Shown: piece after piece, positions 12,649 to 23,155 of the stretch
How the letters are laid out: each line of letters begins with the position of its first letter
Position numbering within the stretch: the stretch's first letter is position 1
DNA from: Tetracentron sinense
Taxonomy: Eukaryota; Streptophyta; Magnoliopsida; Trochodendrales; Trochodendraceae
Direction: 5' to 3'
Assembly (NCBI GenBank): GCA_015143295.1
Contig: CM026563.1
Span: 6,634,001-6,698,000 of the forward strand
DNA: 64,000 nt
Notes under the pieces: generated by a model
What the model was told of the DNA's origin: nothing
What the model saw: the letters and a program-made list of their open reading frames with translations, nothing else
The model's database searches: none
Program-made: the position numbers and the translations under genes

Positions 12649-14147
12649 GAAATGTCAAAAAAGATGAGGATGGCAAAAGATCACGAATTTCTGTCTGGCT
12701 TTTCTTTGCAATATAGAGAGAAGACCCCTGCTATTAGTATTGGTGCTTTGTTTTCTGGACTAAATGACAAATATGGAAATTCACTTTTTGATAATGCTGA
12801 GGAAAAACCTGCTCCTGAGTTTTGAAAGTTCCACACTAATTGGAGGCTACTGTTTTTTGTGTGCATCCCAGTGACTGGTTTGATCTCCAAAGTTGGTCCA
12901 AATATCCAGATGATATTAGGTGTGAATTCTGCAGCTGTACGTGGCATTGATCAGTGACAGTGATGGATCATACCGAGAAGTTTCACTCTTTTGCAGGAAG
13001 TTTGAACTGCAGTTGTTTGAATCTGTTGGTGGCGGTTATGAGTAATTTGTTTAAAAGAGTGTATCAAGGGATTTGAACCCTTGAGTTAAAAAAAAAAAAC
13101 TGCATTTATCTAGGTAATTAGTGGTGTAGGTTAAGAGTTAGGTTATTTCAAAGGTGGGCTTATAAACTGTCATACGGCATATTCAATCTGAGCCCTCTCT
13201 CAAAGGAGGAAATACAAACACTGGAGCAATACTGAGTTGATAAGGTGGTCGCATAGCTTGACACTTCAGCTGTCTATTCTTAGTAGTAAAAACACAGGTT
13301 GCATTGTTGTTGTAAAGATTGAGCAAAATGGTTTGTTGAAGATCTGTTGAAATTTAGGAGTTCCCATTTATTCTCTACCCAAACAGTATGGTATGGTGGA
13401 TCTGTTGAGATTGAGCAAAATGGTTGAAGATCTTGGGAGCCAACTTACTGCAGATGACAAGTGCCATTGGTGATGAGTGTTTCCCAAGTCCTAACAATTA
13501 TGAAGAAATTTCTGAGTTTTCTTCTCATTTCGAGTTCTTTCACTCTGCCTCACTTTGTCTGAACAAGGAGTTGCAAAGTGGCACAATTTTTTAAAATATT
13601 CCCCCCAAAGAGGAGAATGTAATTGGGAGGGACTGAAAATAGCAAAATACTTTTAGACTTGTGACTTATAAAGCTTGACATTTCACACTTTGTTGTGGTA
13701 GTTGTTGGAAAATTTGAGTTACTTTGTCATGGTTTCTAACAAGATTAATTCTTATCATAATGAGATTTCTAGTCCTACCATTTTTTTTTATTTTTTATGA
13801 GATTTGAAATCATTCATTTCACTGCATGAAGTCTTGGAATTGCAATCCAAGAGATGAGAAACACAATACATCTAGTTCTCAAAAGAAAATACATATTGTC
13901 CAAAAAAAAACTTACGAAGTGCCGGACTTTTGAAGTCTGCGAAGTGCTGGACTTTTGAAGTCTCTGCGAAAGAATGGTTATGATAGTTAACTAGTTTCTC
14001 AATATTTTAATATAAGAAATGATATCTCACACTAGGAAGAAAGTTACCGGTGGAATCTTTAGGGGATGTTAATAAGTATTAATTGTGCCAACTTAATAGA
14101 TAGTGGGATCTATCTAAATTGAGCCGACAAAAAACCTCATAGCAAAT
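12649..14147. other. Intergenic, with right copy of the ADF-flanking repeat
   Basis: Positions 13706-13975 are the right copy of the direct repeat described at 5710-5965. At 13911-13970 the phrase GAAGTGC-GGACTTTTGAAGTCT occurs twice in tandem. Otherwise no gene or element is recognised. Confidence 0.55.
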
Positions 14148-15196
14148 TGTTATGTTATTTCTAATTTCTTCGAGGGAAACCAATCTCCTTGAGTTACTTC
14201 GAGGGTAACGAGCCTCCTTGAGGTAAATCTCTTTTTGATTTTCAATTCATTGATTTTCTATGGTTATAGGCTTGAGTTGAGATTGGGGTTGTGTGTGGTG
14301 TGCATGAGTGTGTGTGTTGGTTATAAAAATAAAAACTACATGAAGTTTATATGGGGAGGACTTTCTCATAACTACCCATTACCTCTAACTAACCCCTAAC
14401 TCTAACCAATCCTAATTCTACCCGACCACTAACTCTAACCAACTCTAATTTTAGTCACGTAACATACCATTCTTCTTACACAAATCTTGTCCTCAAGATT
14501 TAGACCTTTTTATTTTTTTTTACATAAACAAAAACCTATGAGTAAAAATCAGCAATGTTGGGCTTCTTTTTAGGGTGATTTTCACATTCAAACATCCTTG
14601 GATGAACTCGTTCTACCTCGATTTGTCTTGATTTCTGATTGATGGTTGTAATTGGATCTAAGCACTTGAAACTCCATTTATTGCATCTTAAACTTCATCT
14701 TACACATCATTTGACTCCTCATTTTATTGTATCTTCAACTCTATCCTGTACATCATTCTTGACTGCATCTTAAATAACAAGACTACATGTGTAAAACAAT
14801 GTTTTAAATGTAGTTTTGAGGGTTGAATTTATATTCCTCAGATCATTAATAATCCTCAAATCTTCTCGAAGCTCTTTCCAGGTATAAGTGCTCATGCTTT
14901 GAAAACGGATCGACCTTACTCTTGATACCAATTGTTACATACTTTCTAGTTTCTTCGAGGGAAACCGACGTCCTTGAATTACTTTGAGGGTAACAAACCT
15001 CCTTGAGATAGATTTCTTTATGATTTCATTAATTTCCTATTTACAAAATTACATAAAGTTTATATAGGGAGGACTCATCCTCATAACTACCCACTACCTC
15101 CAACTAACCCTTAATTTTAATCAACCATTAACTCTAACAAATCCTAATTCTGACCGATGACTAACTCTAACCAACTCTAACTCTAGTCACGTAACA
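14148..15196 (-). mobile_element. Short non-autonomous LTR retrotransposon fossil
   Basis: Two direct repeats, 14148-14464 and 14933-15196, both start TGTTA and end GTCACGTAACA and serve as LTRs. Directly left of the right-hand repeat is TTGATACCAATTG; read on the minus strand this is a primer-binding-like TGGTATCAAG, so the element points to the minus strand. The other internal edge carries CTTGTCCTCAAGATT, a palindromic word typical of the 3' end of Ty3/gypsy elements. The internal part is under 0.5 kb with no coding sequence, so this is a TRIM-like or deletion derivative. The two LTRs differ visibly, so it is not recent. Target duplication is not evident. Confidence 0.7.
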
Positions 15197-16149
15197 CGGA
15201 TCATATATTTCCTGTTCACTTGATCAATACTTTGCTTTCATGAATTGAACTACTGCGCCGTTGTATGGTGTTTAAGAGCATCAAGGTCAGATATAGAAAA
15301 AAGATCTAAAAAGGAATGGGCTGAAAATGTTGATTTGGAATGAGATAGTGTTTTCCCTTTGAAATTGAAGATTTATGTAACCATTCCCGGTTTACCAGTA
15401 AATCGTTAACCAACGAGCTAAAGAGCTGTCTACCTTTAATTTTGGGTTGTTTTTTCTTAAAACGTTTAGACTCTAGAGTAAAGGAAGAAGCGAACAACCG
15501 TTTAGAGCTTTTTCCCCGGATGTAAGAAGAAAATTTCAATTGTGGTAGTTCGGATTGGTGTAATTAAAACCGGACCAGACCAGCCGGGTTCCCCGTTCTG
15601 AAAACCCCTCAAAACCGGATAGTATTAAAAATCGGTAGAACCAGCTAGATCCGATCGGTTCAACCAGAAATTTGGGGTTAAAAACCAATAGAACTGGCAA
15701 GGGAAAAATGAAAAAGAAAAAGAAAAAGAAACATTAATTTATTAATAAAATGACATGGTTGAACCGGAACGGTCCAACCGGGAATCAAATTCCCATATGC
15801 TGCCTCACTGCTTCGGCTATTTAGCTGGCCAAGAGTAAGAAATCAATGACTTTTGAGTGGCATTCAAAAGGTTATATCGGATATATCAACTTAAATATGA
15901 TGCCCTAAACTCTGTGGTAGACAGTTGGTTGAAGTCAATAATACTAACTCACTACAGATTAACCCAATCCCAATCATTAAAAAGTGGATAAGTGATGCCT
16001 TGTACCCACAAAAATAACCTTAATCCTAAAAGTTGATGCGACATTCGAACAAGCCATTTGCAGCAGAATTCCTCTCGTAGCTATTCAAGTTCAGCAATGC
16101 CAAAGTAGTAGATTGGATATAAAAGGATTTAACTTAAATCTTTACCCTA
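15197..16149. other. Intergenic, no gene recognised
   Basis: AT-rich sequence with CCGG-containing words (ACCGG, CCGGTT) from 15570 to 15790, perhaps an old repeat with degenerate AACCGG motifs. No ends or coding signal were found. Confidence 0.4.
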
Positions 16150-16340
16150 AAAAACCCCCGAGGGTGTAGCCCAGTGGTCACTTGGACGAACCGTAAACCC
16201 AGAGGTCTTGAGTTCGATTCACTGGCTCCCCTCAATGACGTCTGCATGGGGTGTGGGGCATGGGGTGGTCCCTATGTTAGCCCGTGGGACTAGTTTGAGC
16301 TTTCAAGGCTCAGATATCCACGGTATCAAAAAAATAAAAA
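16150..16340 (+). mobile_element. SINE-like retroposon
   Basis: Box A-like GTGTAGCCCAGTGGTCA and box B-like GAGTTCGATTC lie about 40 bp apart, the arrangement of a tRNA-derived SINE. The element ends in an A-rich tail followed by (AT)n. No clear target duplication. Confidence 0.65.
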
Positions 16341-16366
16341 ATATATATATATATATACCTTAACCC

Positions 16367-16555
16367 ACACCCCCGCCTCTTGCGTGAGTGGTAGGGGTGT
16401 GGCCTTCCAAGGGTGGAGGTATGGGGATCTAATCTCCCAGGGGTAAGGGTTGCAAGAGCCTCAATGCCCCAGCTAACTTTTGACCGGCTGACTCTATTGA
16501 CGTAGGTAAATGATATCTACCCCTGTGGTGTCCTCAAAAAATAAAATAATCTATC
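16367..16555 (+). mobile_element. Second SINE-like retroposon, next to the first
   Basis: The body contains GCGTGAGTGGTAGGGGTGTGG and ends CCTGTGGTGTCCTCAAAAAA. Both sides carry the same phrase of ATs followed by ACCTTAACCC (ending 16366 and near 16575), a long target duplication of the kind LINE machinery makes. It apparently inserted in the AT-rich tail region of the neighbouring SINE. Confidence 0.6.
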
Positions 16556-16608
16556 TATATATATATACCTTAACCCTAATCTTAAAAGTTGATTTTGCAT
16601 CCTACAAG

Positions 16609-17077
16609 TAGAGTTGTAAATAGAGCGGATTGGGAACAGATAGTAGTATATCCGAATTCGTATCCGATTATATATCGGATTATCCAAATCCAAATAAATA
16701 TCCGTCGGATAGTAAAATATGATATCCAAACTCTAATTAAAATATTCAAATTCGGATAATATCTAAATTATCTAATTAATATTTAAAAAATGTAAAAAAT
16801 ATATAAATTTTATTTTTAAAATATGAAATTATATTTTATATCTATTTATATTAAAAACAACAACTTAATGTATTAAATTTTGTAAAAAATATATATATTT
16901 TTAATGATTATTTTAGTTTTATAAACTCAAAATATTATATACATATATTCAGCCAGATATTTATCGAATCGGAATACAAGTATCCGAATTCATGTCCAAT
17001 TATAAATGGATGATAAAATTACTATCCGAATTGCTCCGCAAGATACCTAATAATTTCCACATCGGTTTACACCCCTA
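16609..17077. mobile_element. hAT-type MITE (family D, copy 1)
   Basis: The 8 bp word CCTACAAG flanks both ends (16601-16608 and 17078-17085), the length made by hAT transposases. Terminal inverted repeats are TAGAGTTGTAAAT and GTTTACACCCCTA. Subterminal regions are filled with degenerate TATCCGAAT/GGATA words. No coding content. The copy at 44687-45176 is of the same type. Confidence 0.85.
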
Positions 17078-17598
17078 CCTACAAGCCATACCTACAAGCC
17101 ATTTGAGAGATATCCTTCATGTAGTGAATTCAAGGTTAGCAATTCACCGAGTACATTTGTTAAAAGGATATATTTAAATCCTAATCCCTAACCCCTAATC
17201 TTAAAAGCTGATGAGGCACCCGACATGTAGAAATCCTTTTGCAACGGATTCAAGTTCGCTCAATGCACCGGGTAGTTTGCACCGGATATCTTTAGAAACC
17301 AGAGCAGCGTTTTTTTTATGAGACTAACCTTGAATAGAGCTCGGTTTCAACCCAAAAAATGGCCTTGGGAAAAGGTATTTGTGGAAAAAAAATTAGTATT
17401 ACAAAATACCCTTTTTTATGTTCATTATTACCAACCTACCATTGCCCAAGCAATTTCTTGGGTTGCTCCGGTTGACTGTTCAACCGGATGTTCATAATTA
17501 ATCTCTATTTTTATGACTGGTGATCCTCTCTAGTTGTAACCGGTTTTGTACAAAACCGATTACAACCCTGTGGACATCACATTTCCCTTTCTATACCG

Positions 17599-17795
17599 CT
17601 TAACTGTGGTTAAGATTCATCTATCCCTAGAGTTCATCACCTCTCTTTGGTTTTTAGAAAAAATATTTTAAAATAATTAAACCTAAGAGTTGGTAAATTT
17701 TAACCACAGTTAACAAAACTTTTTATTATTTTTTTCTAAAAACCAAAAATTGGTAGGTGAACCTTAGGGGTGAATAAATCTTAACCATAGTTAAG
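17599..17795. repeat. Foldback repeat with TTAACYRTGGTTAA ends
   Basis: The left end CTTAACTGTGGTTAAG and right end CTTAACCATAGTTAAG are inverted copies, each followed inward by an ATTCA/TGAAT and CCCTA/TAGGG word and then TTTTTAGAAAAA-type sequence. Similar arms appear at 27480-27590, 34285-34405, around 44425-44690 and 58975-59095, so this is a dispersed family. Confidence 0.6.
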
Positions 17796-17959
17796 AGCTA
17801 TCAAAAGAGACATGTGGCCACCTCAGGAGCGTAACCGGTTACAACCGGAGAAGAATACGTCCCTATTTTTATCCCTCAATAGAATTGGATGGCAAGCACG
17901 GTAATTAGTGCCTTAGAGAGGATCTAATATAAATGACACTGCTCTTCCCCTCCCTCCCA

Positions 17960-18091
17960 ATGGGTTTATCCGTTAAAAGAGCTCTCTTGAGTTTGTATCC
18001 CCATTGGAGTCTGTTCAAAGCCTCAACTGTAAGTTTCAGAAACGTTTCTGCAAAAGTGCTTTCTGATGACATGCCTGCAACTTCTTTCTGA
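17960..18091 (+). promoter_or_regulatory. Possible upstream ORF in the leader of the PPR gene
   Basis: A 43-codon frame, MGLSVKRALLSLYPHWSLFK..., lies about 370-500 bp before the PPR start. It contains a strong donor, ACT|GTAAGT near 18030, and a T-rich acceptor TTGTTTAG lies at about 18404, so it could be a 5' UTR exon spliced to the PPR exon, in a different frame. The Leu/Ser/Arg composition would also suit a short presequence. Both ideas are inference. Confidence 0.3.
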
Positions 18092-18458
18092 ATCTAGTTT
18101 TTTTTTTTTTTTTTTAATTATTTATACAAGGGAAAATCCCCACTTCTTTCTGCTATCCCATTACTGAAATCAACCATTTTACTGAGTTTCTTCTTGTGGG
18201 TCTTCTTATTTCATATCATATAACCAATTTCTTAGCATTGAATTAACCTCTCTGGTGTTCTTGTTGTTGGCGGTGAAGAATTTCTGCAGTTCTTTTGTGA
18301 AATGAAACTCTAATTTTTGTTCTCTATATGTTTGTGGGAATTCTTTTCTGCTATATCCAAAATTAAAATCACAACATTCTCTTTTTGAATTTTTTATTTT
18401 GTTTAGCATTTGGGAGAAAATCTTCTATTCACCAAAAGATATACAACTAAATTTCACC

Positions 18459-20786
18459 ATGGCTTCACTGATCTCCTCTTGTCTCAAATTCTATCCTTGG
18501 GGGGTCGTCTCACAAAATTCACAGCCCCCACCTCAGCTTCTCTCACGTAGAACCTCCAGCTTCATCTCTTTGGCAGCCCTTCAACACCATGAAGAGCTTA
18601 CCACATTTTTGGTTTCTGGTTCAGATCATCTATCTGCCTCCTCTTCCTCTCCTAACCATCAAATTCCACCCAATTTCACCCCCAAAGACCTCCTCGGCCT
18701 CCTTCGCAGCCAGAATGATGCAGAATCGGCACTTCGTCTCTTTGATTGGGCATCAAAGCAGCCAAATTTCACCCCCACATCATTAATATATGAGGAGATC
18801 ATTGAACAACTGGGAAAGGTGGGGTCTTTCGATCGGATGAAGCGTCTACTGCAGAAGATGAAGCTCTCCAACTGTGAGATAAACGGAGGTATTTTCCTGA
18901 TCTTCATTGAAAGCTATGCGAAATTCAATTTATTCGATGAAGCTGTTGGTGTGCTTAGAATGATGGAAGAAGAATTTGGGTTGGAACCAGATACATGTAC
19001 TTATAATTTTCTGTTGAATGTTCTTGTTGAGGAGAACAAGCTAAAATTAGTTGAGTCTGTGCATTCTAACATGAACAGTAAAGGAATTAGACCAGATGTT
19101 TCAACGTTCAATATCTTGATAAAGGCCCTATGTAGAGCTCATCAAATTAGGGCTGCAATTTCTATGATGGAGGGGATGTCTAGCTATGGCTTGATCCCAG
19201 ATGAGGAAACTTTCACAACCCTCATGCTTGGTTTTGTTGAAGAAGGAAATATGGAAGCAGCATTGAGAATTAGAGAACAAATGGTGAAAGCCGGATTAAT
19301 GTTAAGCAACTTAATTGTAAATGTTCTGATCCATGGATTCTGCAAAGACGGCAGAGTAGAAGAGGCTTTGAACCTCATACAAGAAATGTTTCTTGAGGGG
19401 TTTCATCCCGATAAATTCACCTTTGACACTTTGGTGAATGGTATGTGCAGAGCTGGGCATGTTAAGCATGCCTTGGAGATCTTGAACATGATGCTGAAGA
19501 GGGGATTTGATCCTGATATAACCACTTACAATACCTTGATATCTGAACTCTGTAAGTCAGATGGAATTGAAGAAGCCATGGAGGTTCTCAATCAGATGGT
19601 ATCTACGGGTTGTTTACCAAATACTGTCACGTATAACACTCTGATCAGCACCATGTGTAAGGAGAACCAGATTGAAGAGGCCACTGAACTTGCTCGTGGC
19701 CTTTCAACCAAAGGACTGTTACCTGATCTCTGGACATTCAATTCTCTAATTCATGGTCTCTGCATGACTGGTAACCGGAAAATCGCAATGGAACTATTTA
19801 GTGAGATGAAGCACAATGGGTGCCCACCGGACGAGTCTACTTACAATATTTTGATTGGTAACTTCTGTTCTAAAGGGAGGCTCCATGAAGCGCTGAGGCT
19901 ACTGAAAGAAATGGAATCAAACGGCTGTGTTCGAAGTGTAGTAACATATAATACTCTGATTGATGGGTTCTGCAAGAATCGGAGGATCGAAGAAGCTGAA
20001 GAGATTTTTGATCAGATGGAACTACAAGGGGTCTCAAGGAACATGGTGACTTATAACACCCTCATTGATGGTCTGTGTAAGAGTAAGAGGGCTGAAGAAG
20101 CAGCTCAACTAATGGACCAGATGCTAATGGAAGGATTGAAACCTGACAAGATCGCCTACAGTTCCTTGCTCTCACACTTCTGCAGAACAGGAGATATAAA
20201 GAAGGCAGCAGATATTGTCCAAACCATGACTTCAAATGGGTGCGAACCGGATGATGTCACATATGGAACTCTCATTGGGGGGCTGTGTAAGGCAGGTAGA
20301 GTTGAGTTTGCTAGTAGACTCCTCAGAAGTGTACAAATGAAAGGAATGGTTCCAGCCCCCCAGGCCTATAACCCAGTAATACAAGCGCTATTTAAACGGC
20401 GGAGAACCAGAGAAGCCATTAGGCTTTTTCGAGAAATGATGGAGAGGGGTGATCCTCCAGATGAGATCTCATACAAGATTGTTTTTCGTGGCCTCTGCTC
20501 CGGAGGAGGGCCAATTGGAGAAGCCGTTGATTTTCTGGTTGAGATGACAGAGAAAGGATTTTTGCCAGAATTCTCTTCTTTCTCTATGCTGGCTGAAGGT
20601 CTTTGTGCTTTATCCATGGAGGACAAACTGATCAAGCTTGTTGACATAATTATGAAAAAGGCAAAATTTTCCGATAGTGATTGTTCCATGGTAATGGAAT
20701 CACTTAAGATTCGGAAATTTTATGATGCATTGGCCATATTTGGCCGTCTCCTGAATAGCCGAAAACCCAGAAGAATTTACAGGTGA
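18459..20786 (+). CDS. MEE40: P-type pentatricopeptide repeat protein, MEE40-like
   Basis: A single uninterrupted exon encodes 775 residues. The frame is open from 18399, but ATG at 18459 sits in a good context (CACCATGGCT) and gives MASLISSCLKFYPW, matching the start I recall for Arabidopsis At3g53700 (maternal effect embryo arrest 40). The first roughly 80 residues are Ser/Pro/Gln-rich with few acids, like an organelle targeting sequence. From about residue 130 onward come tandem 35-residue repeats, about sixteen, with the classic phrases TYNTLI-GFCK, PDVSTFNILIKALC and VTYNTLIDGLCKS. The C-terminus, RKFYDALAIFGRLLNSRKPR, also matches the MEE40 family; no E, DYW or SMR domain is present. 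P-type PPR proteins bind organellar RNA in a sequence-specific way and act in its processing or stability. The exact RNA target is unknown. No defects are seen. Confidence 0.95.
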   Translation: MASLISSCLKFYPWGVVSQNSQPPPQLLSRRTSSFISLAALQHHEELTTFLVSGSDHLSASSSSPNHQIPPNFTPKDLLGLLRSQNDAESALRLFDWASKQPNFTPTSLIYEEIIEQLGKVGSFDRMKRLLQKMKLSNCEINGGIFLIFIESYAKFNLFDEAVGVLRMMEEEFGLEPDTCTYNFLLNVLVEENKLKLVESVHSNMNSKGIRPDVSTFNILIKALCRAHQIRAAISMMEGMSSYGLIPDEETFTTLMLGFVEEGNMEAALRIREQMVKAGLMLSNLIVNVLIHGFCKDGRVEEALNLIQEMFLEGFHPDKFTFDTLVNGMCRAGHVKHALEILNMMLKRGFDPDITTYNTLISELCKSDGIEEAMEVLNQMVSTGCLPNTVTYNTLISTMCKENQIEEATELARGLSTKGLLPDLWTFNSLIHGLCMTGNRKIAMELFSEMKHNGCPPDESTYNILIGNFCSKGRLHEALRLLKEMESNGCVRSVVTYNTLIDGFCKNRRIEEAEEIFDQMELQGVSRNMVTYNTLIDGLCKSKRAEEAAQLMDQMLMEGLKPDKIAYSSLLSHFCRTGDIKKAADIVQTMTSNGCEPDDVTYGTLIGGLCKAGRVEFASRLLRSVQMKGMVPAPQAYNPVIQALFKRRRTREAIRLFREMMERGDPPDEISYKIVFRGLCSGGGPIGEAVDFLVEMTEKGFLPEFSSFSMLAEGLCALSMEDKLIKLVDIIMKKAKFSDSDCSMVMESLKIRKFYDALAIFGRLLNSRKPRRIYR

Positions 20787-21117
20787 AGACGCAGCCTGAG
20801 GAACATCCGTTGCATGGAAAATAAAGGTCTCTAAATTGCATGTTTGTACAAGTGAATTTGAAATCAGAAAAGATTTCCAGGTCAGTTTGAATCAGCTCCA
20901 AGGTGAGGGAGGAAGAGTCAAAAGCCAGAAGATCATCTCGGCTGTATTATGGCAGGTTGATCATATTATTGTACAGTTTGTGTTCTTTGGCAGGTCTCTT
21001 GCTCTTGTAACTTCATCTATTTCTTTTTCCAGCACAAGAAGACTCCCGACACTATAACAGAAAAGCTTGAGTTAGAACTTCTTTTGATGGACCATCTAAA
21101 TAAGCTCATTACATCAT

Positions 21118-21214
21118 CTTTTTTTTTTTTTTTGTAATGAGTACCCAAGCCCACCCTTTGTGTAGACTGGGTAAACCCAGGCGCATGCAAGACCCTGCAA
21201 GCCACATGAACGGG
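21118..21214 (-). mobile_element. Short SINE tail in minus orientation
   Basis: A T run at the left is followed by GTAATGAGTACCCAAGCCC..., so the poly(A) side is on the minus strand. The 17 bp phrase TAAGCTCATTA-ATCAT is present on both sides (21101-21117 and 21215-21231), one mismatch apart: a clear LINE-mediated target duplication. At under 100 bp it is a 5'-truncated copy. It sits about 330 bp after the PPR stop codon. Confidence 0.8.
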
Positions 21215-22619
21215 TAAGCTCATTAGATCATTATCATCTAGTTACTTTATTTTTATTTATATATTATAATGTCTTTTCATCTTATTAGTGATATACAAAA
21301 AATCTGGAGGGAATATAATCTTTTTTTTTATTTAATATTTCCCTCACCTTCTTTCTTTCTTCTCTCAAACCTAAAGCTCCGTTCCCTTAGATTTCCACCG
21401 AACTCCTAATAGATGATCCTAAACTGTCTAAGGGGTTATAATCAACCCCTAAGTTTAGGATTAAGGTATCAAAATATTTTCATTTTTCTTTCATGATGTC
21501 TTTATTAATGGTTCCTTGCACCTAGTTTTGGTTGACATACGACAATACAACCACAAGGTTGAAGGTTCAATCTCAGCTACTCCCCGAAAAGTAATTATTT
21601 GAAATCTGCAATGAGATATAAAATGTTGTATTGAGATTTAACAGAAGCCTGATTACAATCTGTAAGAAAGGTACGAGACGCACCAATTGATGAAGAAAGA
21701 GGAGAAAATGTGTGCAACCAATAGAGCACCTCTAAAACAGAAAACAAACATGAACGAAAAAAGGGGACTAAATTAATTACTAAACTCTTAATTAAGGGTT
21801 TTTCAGACCTAACGAGGCTTTCGAAACCCAAAATTGATCTAAAAATAGTACGGTAAAAATTTATTAGAAACAATAAAAATGACTTTGAACTGTGTTTTGA
21901 CCCTCTAAATGGCATTTTTTTCGTGGTTCAATGGATTCTCATTGATTGGATAATCATAGGGCTCGTTGATAGCTTTCCAATAGTATAATAATTACCGCAA
22001 CTCTGACATCTGAGCGCAAAACTGCATCTGTTGGAAGTGAGATCGCACAAAAAGATGCTACTTCTTTTTGTCCAATCTATCATCGTCTAAATATTTCAAA
22101 AAATTCACCAGCCACCACCTACTCTATATCATGATCTATTCTACATCATAGCATGATCGTCTCTTGCAATCCAATAGCAGTTAGGGGGTGGCAATCTAAT
22201 TGGCTTTGGGCCGGATTAAGCATTCTTGCAAAGAGCATATATGATCTTCGTAAGCAAGCCTGTCATTCTCACAATTCACAAACAGATTAAAAACGCAAAT
22301 CCAAATCCAAATTCATGGAGGGAGAATAAAAAATCATCATGTGTGTCTAACATGCCTTCCTTACCAGTTCCAGTAAATGTGAGTACAAGAATTTGAAACG
22401 CTTACGTGGGAGGAAACATCTGCACCACATAATTCAAACAGGGAGAAAGGGTGTTACAGAATCAGCCTAAATCGAAATGTCTCGTCATACTATCCCTTAT
22501 TCCCTTTGTTCCTCGAGCGGTTGCACATGTCAGTTGATACGCTTCCAGCGATTCTATAGACTTATTCCAGCACTTCCCTCAAATGAGACCAACATCTTCT
22601 TGCCAGAAACTATTTTTTA
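21215..22619. other. Intergenic, no gene recognised
   Basis: AT-rich sequence with a minus-strand open frame (21595-21915) of 106 codons that resembles nothing I know. No ends of mobile elements found. Confidence 0.4.
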
Positions 22620-22805
22620 AGATTACATTCTTAAGGACAGGTGCTCTCGGCAAAGTGGTTGCCGCGTGCATTGGATGCGCCTCACGCTGGTCCTATTCCT
22701 GAGAAAATTCGAAATTCGTGGAAATGGAGATTCTCGAATTAAAAATTTGAGGTGGGCGTTTATACCACGCAAGCATGGGTACCCCCATTGCCCAAAAAAA
22801 AAAAA
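22620..22805 (+). mobile_element. Possible SINE-like retroposon
   Basis: A GC-richer patch (AAGTGGTTGCCGCGTGCATTGG, GCGCCTCACGCTGG) ends in a pure A run at 22794-22804. The composition contrast and tail suggest a retroposon, but box B and a target duplication were not found. Confidence 0.35.
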
Positions 22806-22904
22806 GTTAGTTGGCATTAGCTAGTGGGATAGAGAGCTGAGCGCCCAAGTAGGCTAAACACGGTATGCGTTTTCAACCACCACATTGTCACTAAAAGAAG
22901 GCAA

Positions 22905-23155
22905 ATGGTTGAGGTCTCAGGCTTCTACACATTAGGTGACATGTGACAATAAAAAAGGGAGAAGTCATTTCATTTTCTCTCCATGATTTTGACTTCTTTT
23001 ACACATTATACGACATGTGACAATAAAGTGGAGAAAAGGGGGGATAGATATCAAGTGGGGAGAAGTCAAAATAATGGGAGATTGACTTCTCCGCCACATG
23101 TCACTTAATGTGTGGAAGCCCGATACCATGTTTTTTGGCATCGCCAAAGTTAATC
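22905..23155. mobile_element. Mutator-type MITE (family M, degraded copy)
   Basis: It shares internal words with the copies at 6807 and 61184: GGGAGAAGTCATTTCATTTTCTC, CATGATTTTGACTTCT, ACATGTGACAATAAAG and GGGGAGAAGTCAAAAT, with CACATTA/TAATGTG arms. The ends are eroded and no target duplication can be read. Confidence 0.6.

Noticed and set aside
14148-15196. Tandem gene duplication as explanation of the paired repeats
   Set aside because: TGTTA...AACA ends and an adjacent primer-binding-like site fit a short LTR element better.
16150-16560. tRNA genes suggested by box A/B-like words
   Set aside because: No cloverleaf could be drawn; the A-rich tail and flanking duplication indicate SINE-like retroposons.
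18659-20689. Open frames on the minus strand and in other frames within the PPR gene
   Set aside because: Shadows of the long MEE40 reading frame; no independent signals.
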